Assembly (NCBI RefSeq): GCF_047663525.1 | Contig: NC_092593.1 | Span: forward strand, 28,670,501-28,734,500 | Source of the DNA: Anas platyrhynchos | Lineage: Eukaryota; Chordata; Aves; Anseriformes; Anatidae | DNA length: 64,000 nucleotides | Direction of reading: 5' to 3' | Part shown: in pieces, positions 1 to 12,300 of the stretch | Position numbering within the stretch: position 1 is the first letter of the stretch | Layout of the letters: the number at the start of each line of letters is the position of its first letter | Program-made: the position numbers and the translations under genes | The notes under the pieces: generated by a model | What the model saw: only the letters and a program-made list of their open reading frames with translations | Told to the model about the DNA's origin: nothing | The model's database searches: none

Positions 1-3000
1 TGATAATACTGGCAAATCTATAAGTAAATGAGACTTGCACTGATTTATTTTTTTTTGCTGGTGCGTGGAGACTTTTCGGGTAATACATTTCCTGAAATGT
101 ACAATTCCCGTTCTCCTGAGGAGTGTTTTTTTTTCCCCTTTCTCTCCCTGTGTGTATCAATGGTGCTTCTCCTTCATGGACATGTAGTTCTTGTCCTTGC
201 CCTGTCACACACATCTAATGTGAACTGAAATGTCAAACTTGGCCCGAAACTGTTAATTAGCAAGGTACAAAACTGTTACATTCAGGCTTAAATGATGTCT
301 GTTCAGATGAAAAGTGCTTTTTTGAAGTGCAGGCAGTGCTTGTGCTGGCATTGAAGCAGTGGGCTTCATATTAGTTTCCTTGATGGCAATCGTAGCTTCT
401 CCATGACCGTGCAGACCTGTTGGGATGTAGCATTCCAGGCCCCAATGCCAAACTGTTGTCACTTTTCAATGAAGTTGTTTCTGTTTTTTACATGAAGGAG
501 GAAGTGTTGCTATATTAATCCAGAGCACGCCTCTGGTTTGTGGGCCCAAGTGTATGGTGTTTAGTAAAGAAAGGAGCAGAGATGCTGGAACCAAAAGACA
601 TTTGACCTCCTGTAAAGGAAGATTGAGCCTCATTGTCCCAGGGAGGCCGTTTTGAGAAACTGGTCTTAAATGGTGATGAGACCCAGTTCCACCTGTGCTC
701 TTATCCAGTAAACACGTGATAGCAAGCCATGGCGTTGGCAGCTTGTTTCACCACAGCAAGTTCTTTTTGAATTGTGCAAACTGAACATGAATGGGCTTTG
801 CAGTATTTGTTCAATCAGTGCAACTGCACATTGACATCGATGCTGAAGTAGAACTTGAACTCTGGAGCGAGTGAGAGTTTGCAGCCCTCAGCACTTAGGC
901 TTCCTGCAGAAGTCATGTCAAGTTTCTATTTCAGGAAATGGAAAATTTCAATGAAATTGAAGCAAGATAACACCATATTATCACATAAGGGCACATGCTG
1001 CTTTTCTGTTTGTAAAAAGGCTGGAGAATGACACAGTGAGTGTTGACATTGGTACGTCTGTTAGCAAAACCTGGGCTAAGAAAAAATGTATGAAAAATGT
1101 CACTGAAACATTCCTGTTTGAGATTTGTAGATTTGTGTTATTCACAAATGTATTTGGTGTGTTTCTAGGCAATATATGAAATAATATAATAACTAAGAAA
1201 GTGTGAAACAAGTATAAAGGATGCTGAAAGGCGTCTTTGTTTTATGCAGTGAGGGTACATCAACTTCTTTCTTATGTCTCCCTGTTTCTGAGAATACACG
1301 TAAGGCTGGATCCAAGCCAAAGAACTGCCCTCCTCTTTCTGGTAGTAAAATAAGCAAAAATAGATTTCCCTTTCCATACCTGATAGTGATGAAAGAAGAC
1401 TGTGAGGTTGTCTTTGATACTGTCACCTGAAGGCTGTGGTCTGTCCTCGCCCCTCTCACTGCCAGGCTGTCCCCAGGTGTTAATTGTGACACGTGGCTCT
1501 GCTCGAGGAAGGGACCTGGCACAGGTGAAGACCACACGTAGTCGGCAAAGGTGATGCTCCTTGTGGCTCTTGCTCACTGAAATGTCACTGTATATTTAGA
1601 GGAGAGGGAGAGGGACTGGGCTGGCTGGGGACTGTGCATGGCATCGCTTTTACCCAGGGCTCTCAGCATGGGAACTTCCCTCTCAGCACGGCCGGGCGTC
1701 GCTGTAAAAGGAGGCATAAGAAGCAGTCGGAGCAAAAAGGTAGTGTTTTTTAGTGCTGTATTGTCAAAACCAAGTGCTAGGGGGCAGGTTATAAATGAAA
1801 ACATGCAAAGGTTTTCCAGTGAGGTTTGAACCTTCGTTACTGAATGCAACCTCAATGCTTTCCGCTTGGATTTACAAAACAAAAGAAATATTTTGAACAG
1901 AATCCTTTGGGATCTTCCAATCTTTTATTTTCCTTAGCTTTTGAAGCTTGGAAGTAAAGCACTTTTTACAAAATACAGAACTTCTCTGAAGTTGCAGCTT
2001 TCTGCCTCTTACTGTCTTCTAATACCATTTTTGTTTCATCTATTGGGATTTGTTTTTGTTTTTGTTTTTTTTTGTGACATTTTACAATTATATATGCCAT
2101 TCTCTGCTAACATATAATTGGATAGCCATTAAACTTTCCTTTCACGGTGTCTGTAGCTCTTCTTCAGTTATAAGGATAAATCAAGAAAGCTGTTAAAAAG
2201 GTCCTTCAAAACTTCTTTTCATATAATAAAAAAACCAATATTCAAACAGTAGGAAGATAAACTTCACTGAATAAATTATTTATACTATAAATACTTCATA
2301 ATTATATAACAAAATATATTTATAATATAAATATATGGTATGTAATTTATTTTAATTGTTATATTTATATCTATATTATTTATTTGTTATTGTTATTATT
2401 TATATATATAACGTATAAGTGTATTCAAATGTATTTATTACTTCAGAAATATTTAAGTGTACTGTACTTTTCTATGACTCCACATAAATTAGCATACAGT
2501 GTACATTTAGATGTCGTTTTTGTTTGACGTGACTGGCTTATAATTCAGAAAATTAAGGTTTTATGAAGTACTGTTTATATTCTGAATATCGCAGCATGTA
2601 CAACTGGGCAGAATGACTTGGCTACAGTGATAGTACTTAGTAAGTACTTAATAGTACTGATGGTGGATAAACAACTGCATTTTTATTGTCTTGCCTGCTT
2701 GAATTGTCTGTGTGTTAACCTGCAGAGTGAATTTGGTGTTGTTTTTGCCTTGAGATATATTGCTGGATCCCTGTGGGAACAGCATTGCTTCATTTAACTA
2801 TTACGAAAGTTGCCATCAAACACAAATGACACTTGGAGTTATCTGCAATTGTTCTTCAAAGAAAACAGCTACCAGTAGTGAGATAAATAGTTTATGCACT
2901 CCTTCAGATTAAAAAAAAATAATAAATAAATAAAGTAGCTCACTGTATGGGGAAAACAAAAAAAAAAACCCACAAAACAAACAAACAAACAAAAACAAAT

Positions 3001-3238
3001 TATTGGAAACATTGCAGAATTTGCAGTTCTATAAGAGTGTGCCTCAGCTTACAGAAACAGGAAAATTTCATTGAGGAAATACTGTGCAAAGATTGAACTG
3101 CCCACTGTTGCTTGAGGAAGAAGCCATGGATAGGCCAAAGCAAAGTTAGTGCCCAGGCTGCTGCTTTTGGCCATCTAACAGTTTACCTTGTATGCTGGTA
3201 CATGAAAGCTTAAGTATCCCACTATCTGTGTTTTCCAG
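1..3238 (+). other. ADARB1 upstream intron, no exon seen
   Basis: AT-rich sequence with a strongly AT-rich stretch at 2250-2420. No further 5' UTR exon could be recognised and no repeat family was assigned. Confidence 0.6.
2958..3000. repeat. (CAAA)n simple repeat
   Basis: Poly-A then repeated CAAA units, about 240 bases upstream of the first coding exon. Confidence 0.85.
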
Positions 3239-3313
3239 ACAGAAGCAGTCTTCGCCAGCCAAGAAACCAGCAAAAATATTTCACAATGGATGTTGACGAT
3301 GAAGAAAACATGA
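3239..3313 (+). CDS. ADARB1: ADARB1 first coding exon (5' UTR plus first 9 codons)
   Basis: A ttttccag acceptor precedes 3239 and a gtaag donor starts at 3314. Bases 3239-3285 are 5' UTR. Coding starts at the ATG at 3286 and gives MDVDDEENM, matching human MDIEDEENM, with one base carried into the next exon. Any further 5' UTR exons and the promoter lie upstream of the window. Confidence 0.9.
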   Translation, partial: TEAVFASQETSKNISQWMLTMKKT

Positions 3314-6300
3314 GTAAGATGTGTTTGTTTACACAATAATAAACTATGTAATCATTTCTAAGGTGACTTTTTCTCACAAGCCACAGGGAAAACTGAAGGA
3401 ACTTCGAAGCACAAATTAAAATGATTTTTTGTATGTTTCTAAATACAGTATAGAAAAGTAAATCAGAGCTTTTGAACTAAAAGTTTTTTACACGTGATTA
3501 TGTGCTAGTCTAATTATACCTTATATCTTATTTTTCTTCCAACAACTGTTTAGTTGTACAAAATATTACCCTGTTTTGGACTGTCACTGAAGTAACGAAG
3601 ATGGATTTCTCGCATTAATAATAGTTTGGTATACTGCATTCACACGCTCTGTATGGGACCTGTGCATCCCACTGTGCCGGTGTGGGTAGCACGTAAGACC
3701 TCTCCTGAGGCGTGGGTGCACTGTGCTGCTTTTTTGCAAATTACTCCGCTCTCAGAAGGGCTAGCAGTGGAGTTACAGGTCACCAAGGTAGGCTGGGTCA
3801 GTACAAGAGCAAATCTGTATGGGACTCTCAGCATGAGAACCTTCTGTGCAGTTTTAATTATGAGGTTTGATGGGAATAAAGGTCATTATTACCTGAGCAA
3901 GTGGGACAAGAAGTTGAATACCAAGTCTTGTACAATGCATTAAGTGAATGTGTTTGAGATGATGATTCCTGTAGCGCACAAACCATGTTAATGGTGGCTA
4001 ATCATGCTGGGTTCTCTGAGCTTTTTCACCTTGAATAATCAGGTACTGGGTGAGGTTTGTTTGCCTGCCAGTGAAGTTCATTGTGCACTGGAAGATACTG
4101 CAGTATCCTCCATCTGTGTGCTTATGCTGAGATCCCGGAGGCAGGAACTTACTGGAAGAGGTAAAACCTAGAAGAGGAAGAATACTGATGATGAGAGTTA
4201 GGGACCAGTGGAAGACAGGGGAGAAATGAAGGAGACTGAAGTGTGTAAAATAAACAAGGGAAAGCAGAAATGAATGAAGAAAAAGCAAAGTGAGGGTCTA
4301 GAAGAACTCCCTACAGGTCTTGCATGGCTGAGTATTCTTTCTACAGGCTGGTTTCTCCAACACTGAGGTACTGAATTAATGAAGTGTTTAAGCACAAAAC
4401 CAGCTATCATCTTGATGAAAACACTGGTGAAGTGCTATGAAATTGCTAACTATGTGGTGTAATATAGATCTGATAACCTCTGGAGAAAACTGTTCTCATT
4501 TAAAATGTTACAAAAAATATTGTAGATTCCTGTCCTTTCAACTGTTTTGTTTTTATGAATGAGAGACCTGTTCTGTTTCTGATATGCTTATGTGCTGTGC
4601 CTGACTGTAAATTATTGTGTATGATATAATAACAAATGTGCTTATTTCCCCTAAGTGACAATGTCTAAATCTCTGGCAAAGCTGAAAAAGCCTAGCAGTA
4701 TAGGAGGCTTTGGAATAGAAGAGTTGTAATTCAGTTTGAAGGAGTTATTACAACATACTTTTGTTGGGAGATAAAGATATTAAATGGTTTAAAATACAAG
4801 CCAACAGAAAAAAAGACAAAAACTTAACTGGACTAGAATTCTTCTTTTTCCTTTGACTGACACAGTGATCTTCACTAAAATATGCTTGCAACCACTTCCA
4901 CTTTTTCCTTCTCTTTTTTTTTATTTTTATTTTTTTAAAGAAATTTCTTTAATTTCTTTAGTTGGATGCTTTAGCTATTTCTAAGAGTGGTTAAATGAGG
5001 AGAACTTGGAAAAAAAGGTAAGAGGTGAATTGGATAATTCCCATGAGATAATTCTTCAGATAAAACATACCCTATTTCAATAGGAGTAAATCTGAGCATG
5101 AATGGTGCCTTCCTGAGCTGAACAAAATACCACCTATTTGATAGTGTCATCTTGTAAATTCCTTAAGCAAGATATTCAGGTTATGTCTGCTTCTGTTTCT
5201 GTGCTAGTGCACCAATATGCAGAGCAATTCAAATTCACTGAACTTTCTGTCTTGGCAGGAGACTGCCTCTGCTGAGTTGTTACAGGTTTGGGACATGCAT
5301 TTGTGTAACTTCATTGATCTCCCAGAAGTAAATTTTGAGGTGCATTGCCTGTATCACGTTTTGCAAAAGAAGCCACAGGTAACAACATCATCTTGGATGA
5401 CCCCAGTTAATAGAAGGTGTAAGAAGGCTTTTCTGCATCTGAATGACCACACAAACATCGTGAATTTGGAATGTTACTGGATTTGGAGAGGAAAATCAAA
5501 ATTCTTAAGTTCTACACCTTGATTTGTACAAATATTTTTTAAATTTTATTTGTACCTTTCTGTATTTTTGTATCACTGAAGATGGCAAAGTGTGATATCA
5601 GAAGTGCCTATAAAAGCCTTTGTTATTTTGTGTAACTCCTTTTAGGGGAAATGGAAGGCAAGCCCGTGAAATATTTGTAGCTTACAGTTATAATAACTAG
5701 AATTTATCTGCCAAAGATAGAATTCAAACTGTCTTGGTTCTGCAGAAGTGTAAGACGGTCATGAGATTACATTTAATGCACTCAAGAAAACAACGTTTCA
5801 GACTTTCAGGTTTTAAGTTCATCCTCCTGTATCTGATGAACAAAGAGAAGATGTTAGAAGGTGTGGGGAGCTGGGGGTCGGCCTCTTCTCCTGGGCAGCA
5901 AGTGATAGAACAAGAGGAAGTGGCTTCAAGTTGCACCAGGGGAGATTTAGGGTGGATATAAGGAAAAATTTCTTCACTGAACGGGGCTGTGACGCATTGG
6001 AACAGGCTGTCGAGGGAAGTAGTTGAGTCGCCATCCCTGGAGACATTTAAAAGATGCATAGATGTGGTTCTTATGGATGTAGTCTAGTGGTAGACTTGGC
6101 AGTGCTGGGTTAATGGTTAACCAATGATTTTAGAGATATTTTCCAGCTTCAGTGATTCTGTGAATGCTGTCATTCTCTGAAGTCTGTACTTACCAATTAC
6201 CTCACAGGAGAGGGGAGGTGGTACATTTTGCAGAACACTTGTAACACTTGCTAACGTGTGTGTCTTGCCCTTTTTCTTTGATTGTTTTCCCCCTTTTGCT

Positions 6301-9300
6301 AAAAAAGGTGATCGCAAGAAGTCACTTTTTTATGCATATGTTTCATATGAAAATAAAATAATAATAAAAAAGACGTATTTAGGATTTCCCCAGGCCAGTA
6401 AATGAGAGCAGCAGTATAAAGGGCATCTAGAAACATCCTTCTAGCTGTGGTTCAGCTAAGAGTCATTTAAACATAATTAAGTGTGCTCCATACCAGATGG
6501 AGCAGAGAGCAAGGCAAGATCCCCACTGAATAATGAATCTTAATTAGAGGTGTTTTTTAATTACATGGGGAAAAAAAGATAAACCAGCATGCTTGGATAG
6601 AACTTATTTTAATTGGCATGAAAATTTTCTATGCCTCTTTCCTTCTTTGAGTGCTGTCAGCTTTGTAAACCTCTTGAATAGATTACTTCAGTGGCAGAAC
6701 TTTTCCTTCACTGAAATTGTTGGCATGTGATACTGTCAGTTGTGATTTTTACCAAAGAAGCTTCAACTGACATTAGTGAAGTCTCTAGTCAGAACTGCCA
6801 ACTATTTTTAGTGATTGGAAAATAAGCCAGTCTTACAAAAACTGTCTTACTTCTAAATCATGGGTAGTGTTAATGTTTAAGAAAACATGACCGTGTTGTC
6901 GTGTGTTTATATCTGTTAACACTACTTGAAGGAGCTGAATACACAACAGTTGTGACCAACTTCAAAATATTCAATGATTATTTAAAGTATTCATTACTTG
7001 GAAACTTATTTAAAGACTGGAAAATGCATAAACAAGCATATATATATATATATATATATATAGCATCTAGCATGAGGATCTTTTAGAAAGTCTTAGGTCT
7101 TTTTTCTAGGAGATCTAACAATACTGTAACACATGGTCACCTGTCAACTGCATTAAGTTATTTTTTAAGAAAAAAAATACGAAAAACATCCATTATTGAT
7201 TTTTTTTTTCTCCTGTCAGCTCCCTCCAACGCATTGTACTTTCTAACAGTGTTTTAACATCAGAGAGCAACATCTTACGTGGACAGGTAGTGACAGGACA
7301 AGGGGTAATGGCTTTAAACTGAAAGAAGGAGATTTAGGTTAGATGTTAAGAGGAAGTTCTTCACTCTGAGGGTGGTGAGGCACTGGAATGGGTTGTCCAG
7401 AGAAGCTGTGGATGCCCTGTCCCTGGAGGTGTTCAAGGCCAGGTTGGATGGGGCTTTGGGCAGCCTGGTCTGGTGGGAGGTGTCCCTGCCTGTGGAAGGA
7501 GGATTGGAACTGGATGGCCTTCAAGGTTCCTTCCAATCCAAACAGTTGTATGAACATTTACGGTTCTAATTTTCCTGCCTTACTTTAGCTGTGGTACTTG
7601 GCAGCACAAGTACCTGTGTACACTGCTTTAGAGCAACAAAATTTGTGTTCCTTTTGAGTACTGATGTTCCTAGTTTGAGTTTTGATGGGATCCTTAGCTA
7701 GCCATGGCTTTCAGGGTAAAGCTGTCCTTCCTCATTCCATTCAAAGTGATTGAGAGACTTCCCAGGGTATTACACTCTCTAAAACATTGCGTTAACAGAA
7801 CAAAAAGTGCAAAATCTTCAGTGTGTCCAGTTCCTTACCACCCACAGTGGATCTGCTCAGAAAGCCATGGAAATAAGGAGGTGTGAGAAGAACTAAGAGA
7901 ACAGAATGATTGCAGGCCAAGCTGCAATTCCTCCGGCTGTTGAACATGGATACAAAACTGCTCTTTTTCCATCCAGTTGGAGTCTATTCAACTCATATTT
8001 TCTTAATATGGCTTTCACAGGCACTGGTTATAGGAAGAAGGATATGAAGAGAAACCATTTTTTAGTGTTAACTGAATGATTTCTGTTTAGCCTACAAAAG
8101 TTATGTTGTTCAGTAGCAAATTTCTGATGCCACTAGTAAGAACAATGTTTGAAAAATGCTGTTTTAGATAATTTTTGGAGATTACAGCTTCAGGTAAGAA
8201 ATACACTGTAAGAAAGTTTTAATAATTTATTCTGTTTTCCTTAAATTCCTTCACTTTAGTATGATAAGGAATTTTTATGCATGAACACTGTGTATTGGCA
8301 GTCATGACCCTTCAGCACACATTCTGCAGACAATATAATTTGTGGCTGGACATTACAAGAGATTCTTTATTAAATTTAGCAGATTTGTTGCCATGAAATG
8401 CTCCCAAACCCTTTGTGTTTCACTCTTGACTGCATTTGACTGGAATTTACTGTTCAATACTATACAAGTCTTTGTTGTGCTACTGCATTTTAACAAAATG
8501 TGTTCCTACTTGGTGTTTTTCTTTTGATCTTTATTTTTTCCTTTTTTTCTTCTTTGAGCACCGAAAGGAGTAACCTATCGAGCTTTTGCTGGAGGATGTT
8601 ATAAATGAAAATTTAGTAACCATTCCATCAGCTTTGTAACCTGGGCGAAGTGATGTGTGCATGGTAGTGAATACTTCATGAAGATTTAAAGCATGTTTGA
8701 AATTTGTCAGGAGGAAAGCTTCCACTTTGGTTCACTCTAATTTAAATAAATATTTATCACCTGCTATCAGTGTGAATTTAATACAGTAATAGATATTTTG
8801 GAGTCTTGGAACAGAAGAGTTAGATGCGCTTGACCTACTAAATTTGCCTTTTCATTCATGAATGTCAATATAAAGCACAAATAATTTTGTTAGTTTTTTA
8901 ATCAGGATAAAAATGAGGACTTTCCAGTTATAGCAAATATAATTTTTAAATACATATCTAATGTATCATTACTCCAACTTTCTACTTTAGAAAATAAATA
9001 ATGATTCATTAAATTAATCGTGCAATACTACTTTTTTCCCATTAAAATATCCTCATTGTGATTGTGCAGATTTTGTCACACCTCTTGTGTTCTATGTAGT
9101 CTTAAAAGAGGATGTTTAGTTTTGTAAGTCTAGGAGAGCAGTTTTTTTGCAAGGAATTTAAAAGTTGCGTATAAATGGCAAATAAAATGTTTCTCAATAT
9201 AAGGCTGTGTACAAATATATACGCAGTGGTTTTGTGAGGCAACCTTAGTCAAATGCATTTTTTACAGCTGTTTTTCTGATGATGGAATAGATATGTGATA

Positions 9301-12300
9301 AAATTTATTTTGAAATTTAAGACTACATATGCAGAGAGATGCTGAAGCACAGTTTGTTTCTCTTCATTTTGTGCTGCATCTGTGTAGCTGTATTCACCTA
9401 TTTTGGGTGTACAGAAAAGATAAGCATGCCACTGGGTTCAGTGAAGGTGGTTTAAGGGTCAGAGTTGTTGGAAGAAGGGGTTTGCTCTGCTGAACGGGCC
9501 TGTTGCTGGAGCTGCCATGCAGTGGGCAGGCAGTCCTGTTTGGGCAGCCAGCAGCTGAAGGTCCTGAGCAAACTGAGGTGAGGTGAAAATCATTTGGGAA
9601 AAAGCATAAAAAATGAAAAGCATAAAGGAATTGAATTTAGAGAATATAGCATAGCTAAAGAGAAGTAAAACATCCATACAGTCTTCAGTCAAGTTGCCTA
9701 CCTACCAAAGAACTGCCTTTCATGACACTGATTTTATTTGTCATTTCTCAAATTGAGCAAATAAAATCATTTAAGACAAAAATGCAACATTATTAAAATA
9801 AGAATAAAGTAGAATTAAATATCAGTCTCCTAGAAATGGCCTTAAGCATCCATTTTTACTTTAGTAATGGGAGCTTTTTATTTTATAGGTGTATCCTACA
9901 AATAATACAATTTAGTTTTCAGGTTTAAAGCATTTTTCACGTGAAGTAAAAACTTTGTTCTAGTGTGATTTGAATGCAAAAGGAAAAGCTGCAGCATTTT
10001 ATTGTTATATGAAAGTAGCAAATGCAATGTTTGCAAATAATTCTTGAATGTGCTCTTTCTTGAATTATCAAGAAGTATTGCTCTCCATTTACATTGCAAA
10101 AGCTTTAATCAGTGAGCACACATCACTTAACCAGTTATAAAGAGCGATAAAGGAATCTATAAATTTTGCATTTACAAGATCCTGCAACGAAGGCATTGTA
10201 AGTTACTCTTTCTGGGCACCGCAGGTTCAAGCAGCACTGATGTTAAAGAAAACCGCAACATGGACAACGTTCCCCCCAAGGACGGCAGTGTGCAAGGCAC
10301 CGGGGAGGGGGCTCAGCTCTCCAATGGTGGTAGCAGCAGCAGCAGAAAGCGTCTTTTGGAGGAGGGCAACAATGGCCACTCCAAATTTCGCCCTAAGAAG
10401 AGGAAGAAAACGCCAGGTCCCGTTTTGCCAAAGAATGCCCTGATGCAACTTAATGAGATTAAACCTGGTTTACAGTACAAACTGCTGTCCCAAACAGGGC
10501 CGGTTCATGCTCCAATGTTTGTGATGGCAGTTGAAGTTAATGGGCAGGTGTTTGAAGGGTCTGGCCCTACAAAAAAGAAAGCCAAGCTTCATGCTGCTGA
10601 GAAGGCTCTGCGGTCTTTCGTTCAGTTCCCAAATGCGTCAGAGGCGCACCTCGCAATGGGGAGGACTCTCTCTGTCAACACAGACTTCACCTCCGACCAG
10701 GCAGACTTTCCTGACACGCTTTTCAATGGATTTGAAACTCCAGTTCCTGCTGATGCTTCCTTTTACCTAGGGTCCAATGGGGATGGCTCCTTCAGCTCTA
10801 GTGGGGACTACGGGTTGTCATCGTCATCTGCTGTAGCCAGCAGTCTTACCCAGTCGCCTCTCCCCACACCATCACCGTACCCAACCACGAGCGGCAAGAA
10901 TCCGGTCATGATCCTGAATGAGCTGCGGCCAGGACTGAAGTACGAATTTCTCTCAGAGAGCGGGGAAAGCCATGCCAAAAACTTTGTCATGGCTGTTGCA
11001 GTGGATGGTCAAACGTTTGAAGGATCAGGAAGGAATAAAAAGCTTGCAAAAGCTCGGGCTGCTCAGTCAGCCTTGGCATCCTTGTTTAACATGCAGCTGG
11101 ATCAGACTCCATCTCGACAGCCCATTCCTAGTGAGGGGCTCCAGTTGCATTTGCCACAGGTGAGAAGCCCTTTGGTGTTTTTCAGCCTGCTTAGATAATG
11201 ACCAGTCATAGCCAAGGTGAATCATTTTGAATCAGCTTCAACATTTCTGCTGTTTGTTCTGCTTGGATGGATGGGTGTGTTTATTTGTGTGTGTGCTTAT
11301 GTGTGTATACATATAAATATATATATATATGCACATATATTTATATGTAATTTTTATATATAAATATATAAATATATATATTATGTATATATATATGCAA
11401 ATTATATTTATGTGCAAATTATTTATTTAGGCAAGTAAATCGGGATGAGATATAGTTTAAATTAAATAATTAGTGAAGTAGGGGAGGTAGCAAACATACC
11501 AGACAGAGATCAAAAAATGTAAAGCAGCTAGAATGAAGTAATTTTAAACTTTTTTAATGAAGAAAAATTCTCCCTTGTTTGCTTGTGCTTCTCCCCAGTC
11601 TAAGTATAATAATGAATGTTTGTCTGCCCTCTTTGTACTACATCCATTGGGTCTTTTTAATGATATGTCTGTCTAAATCCATCTACTTGTTATGTATGTA
11701 TATATGCATACATATACATATAAGATCCCATGAATTCGTTTCAACTTTCTGTTTATTCTAATGAGAGTTTTGAGGCTTTGACCTTTGCCATCGCAAAAAC
11801 ATTGTTTTAAAGTTCATTCAAATTACTCTATGTCTGATTCAATATCATTCTATAATCTGGGGTTGAAGAGTATATATAAACGTGATTATTATACATACGT
11901 TGTTTCCTCTAGTTGCATGGACAAAATGCATTATTTAGAAATTCCTATATGCTGTCTCTTTATTTTTCATGATTCTTGGATTATTTATGAATGTTTCATG
12001 CTTTTTCAAATCTAGAATTATGCTATTTCAGGTCTTTATGATTTCTTCAGTAGGTTCAGCTATTTCACTATTTTAAAATAGTGCTTTTAAAGGTGGATTT
12101 GGCACCAGACGCCAAAAAATTCACTGTTTTTTACATGTTACTAGTTCCTGAATCAGTAAAATGATGAAAATGGGAACTACAATATGAAGTAGAAAAGAAT
12201 AAGAATTATTCTTGCCCTGAATAATTTTTCAGGGCGACTTCTGGTAAGTTTCGTTCTGAGGTGGGGAAAGTAGAATCATTATATTCTCTCCCAGTTCACA

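Noticed and set aside
10240..10443. 67-residue open frame overlapping ADARB1 exon 2
   Set aside because: It is the +1 frame of the exon. It matters only as the tail of the editing-induced frameshift, not as a separate gene.
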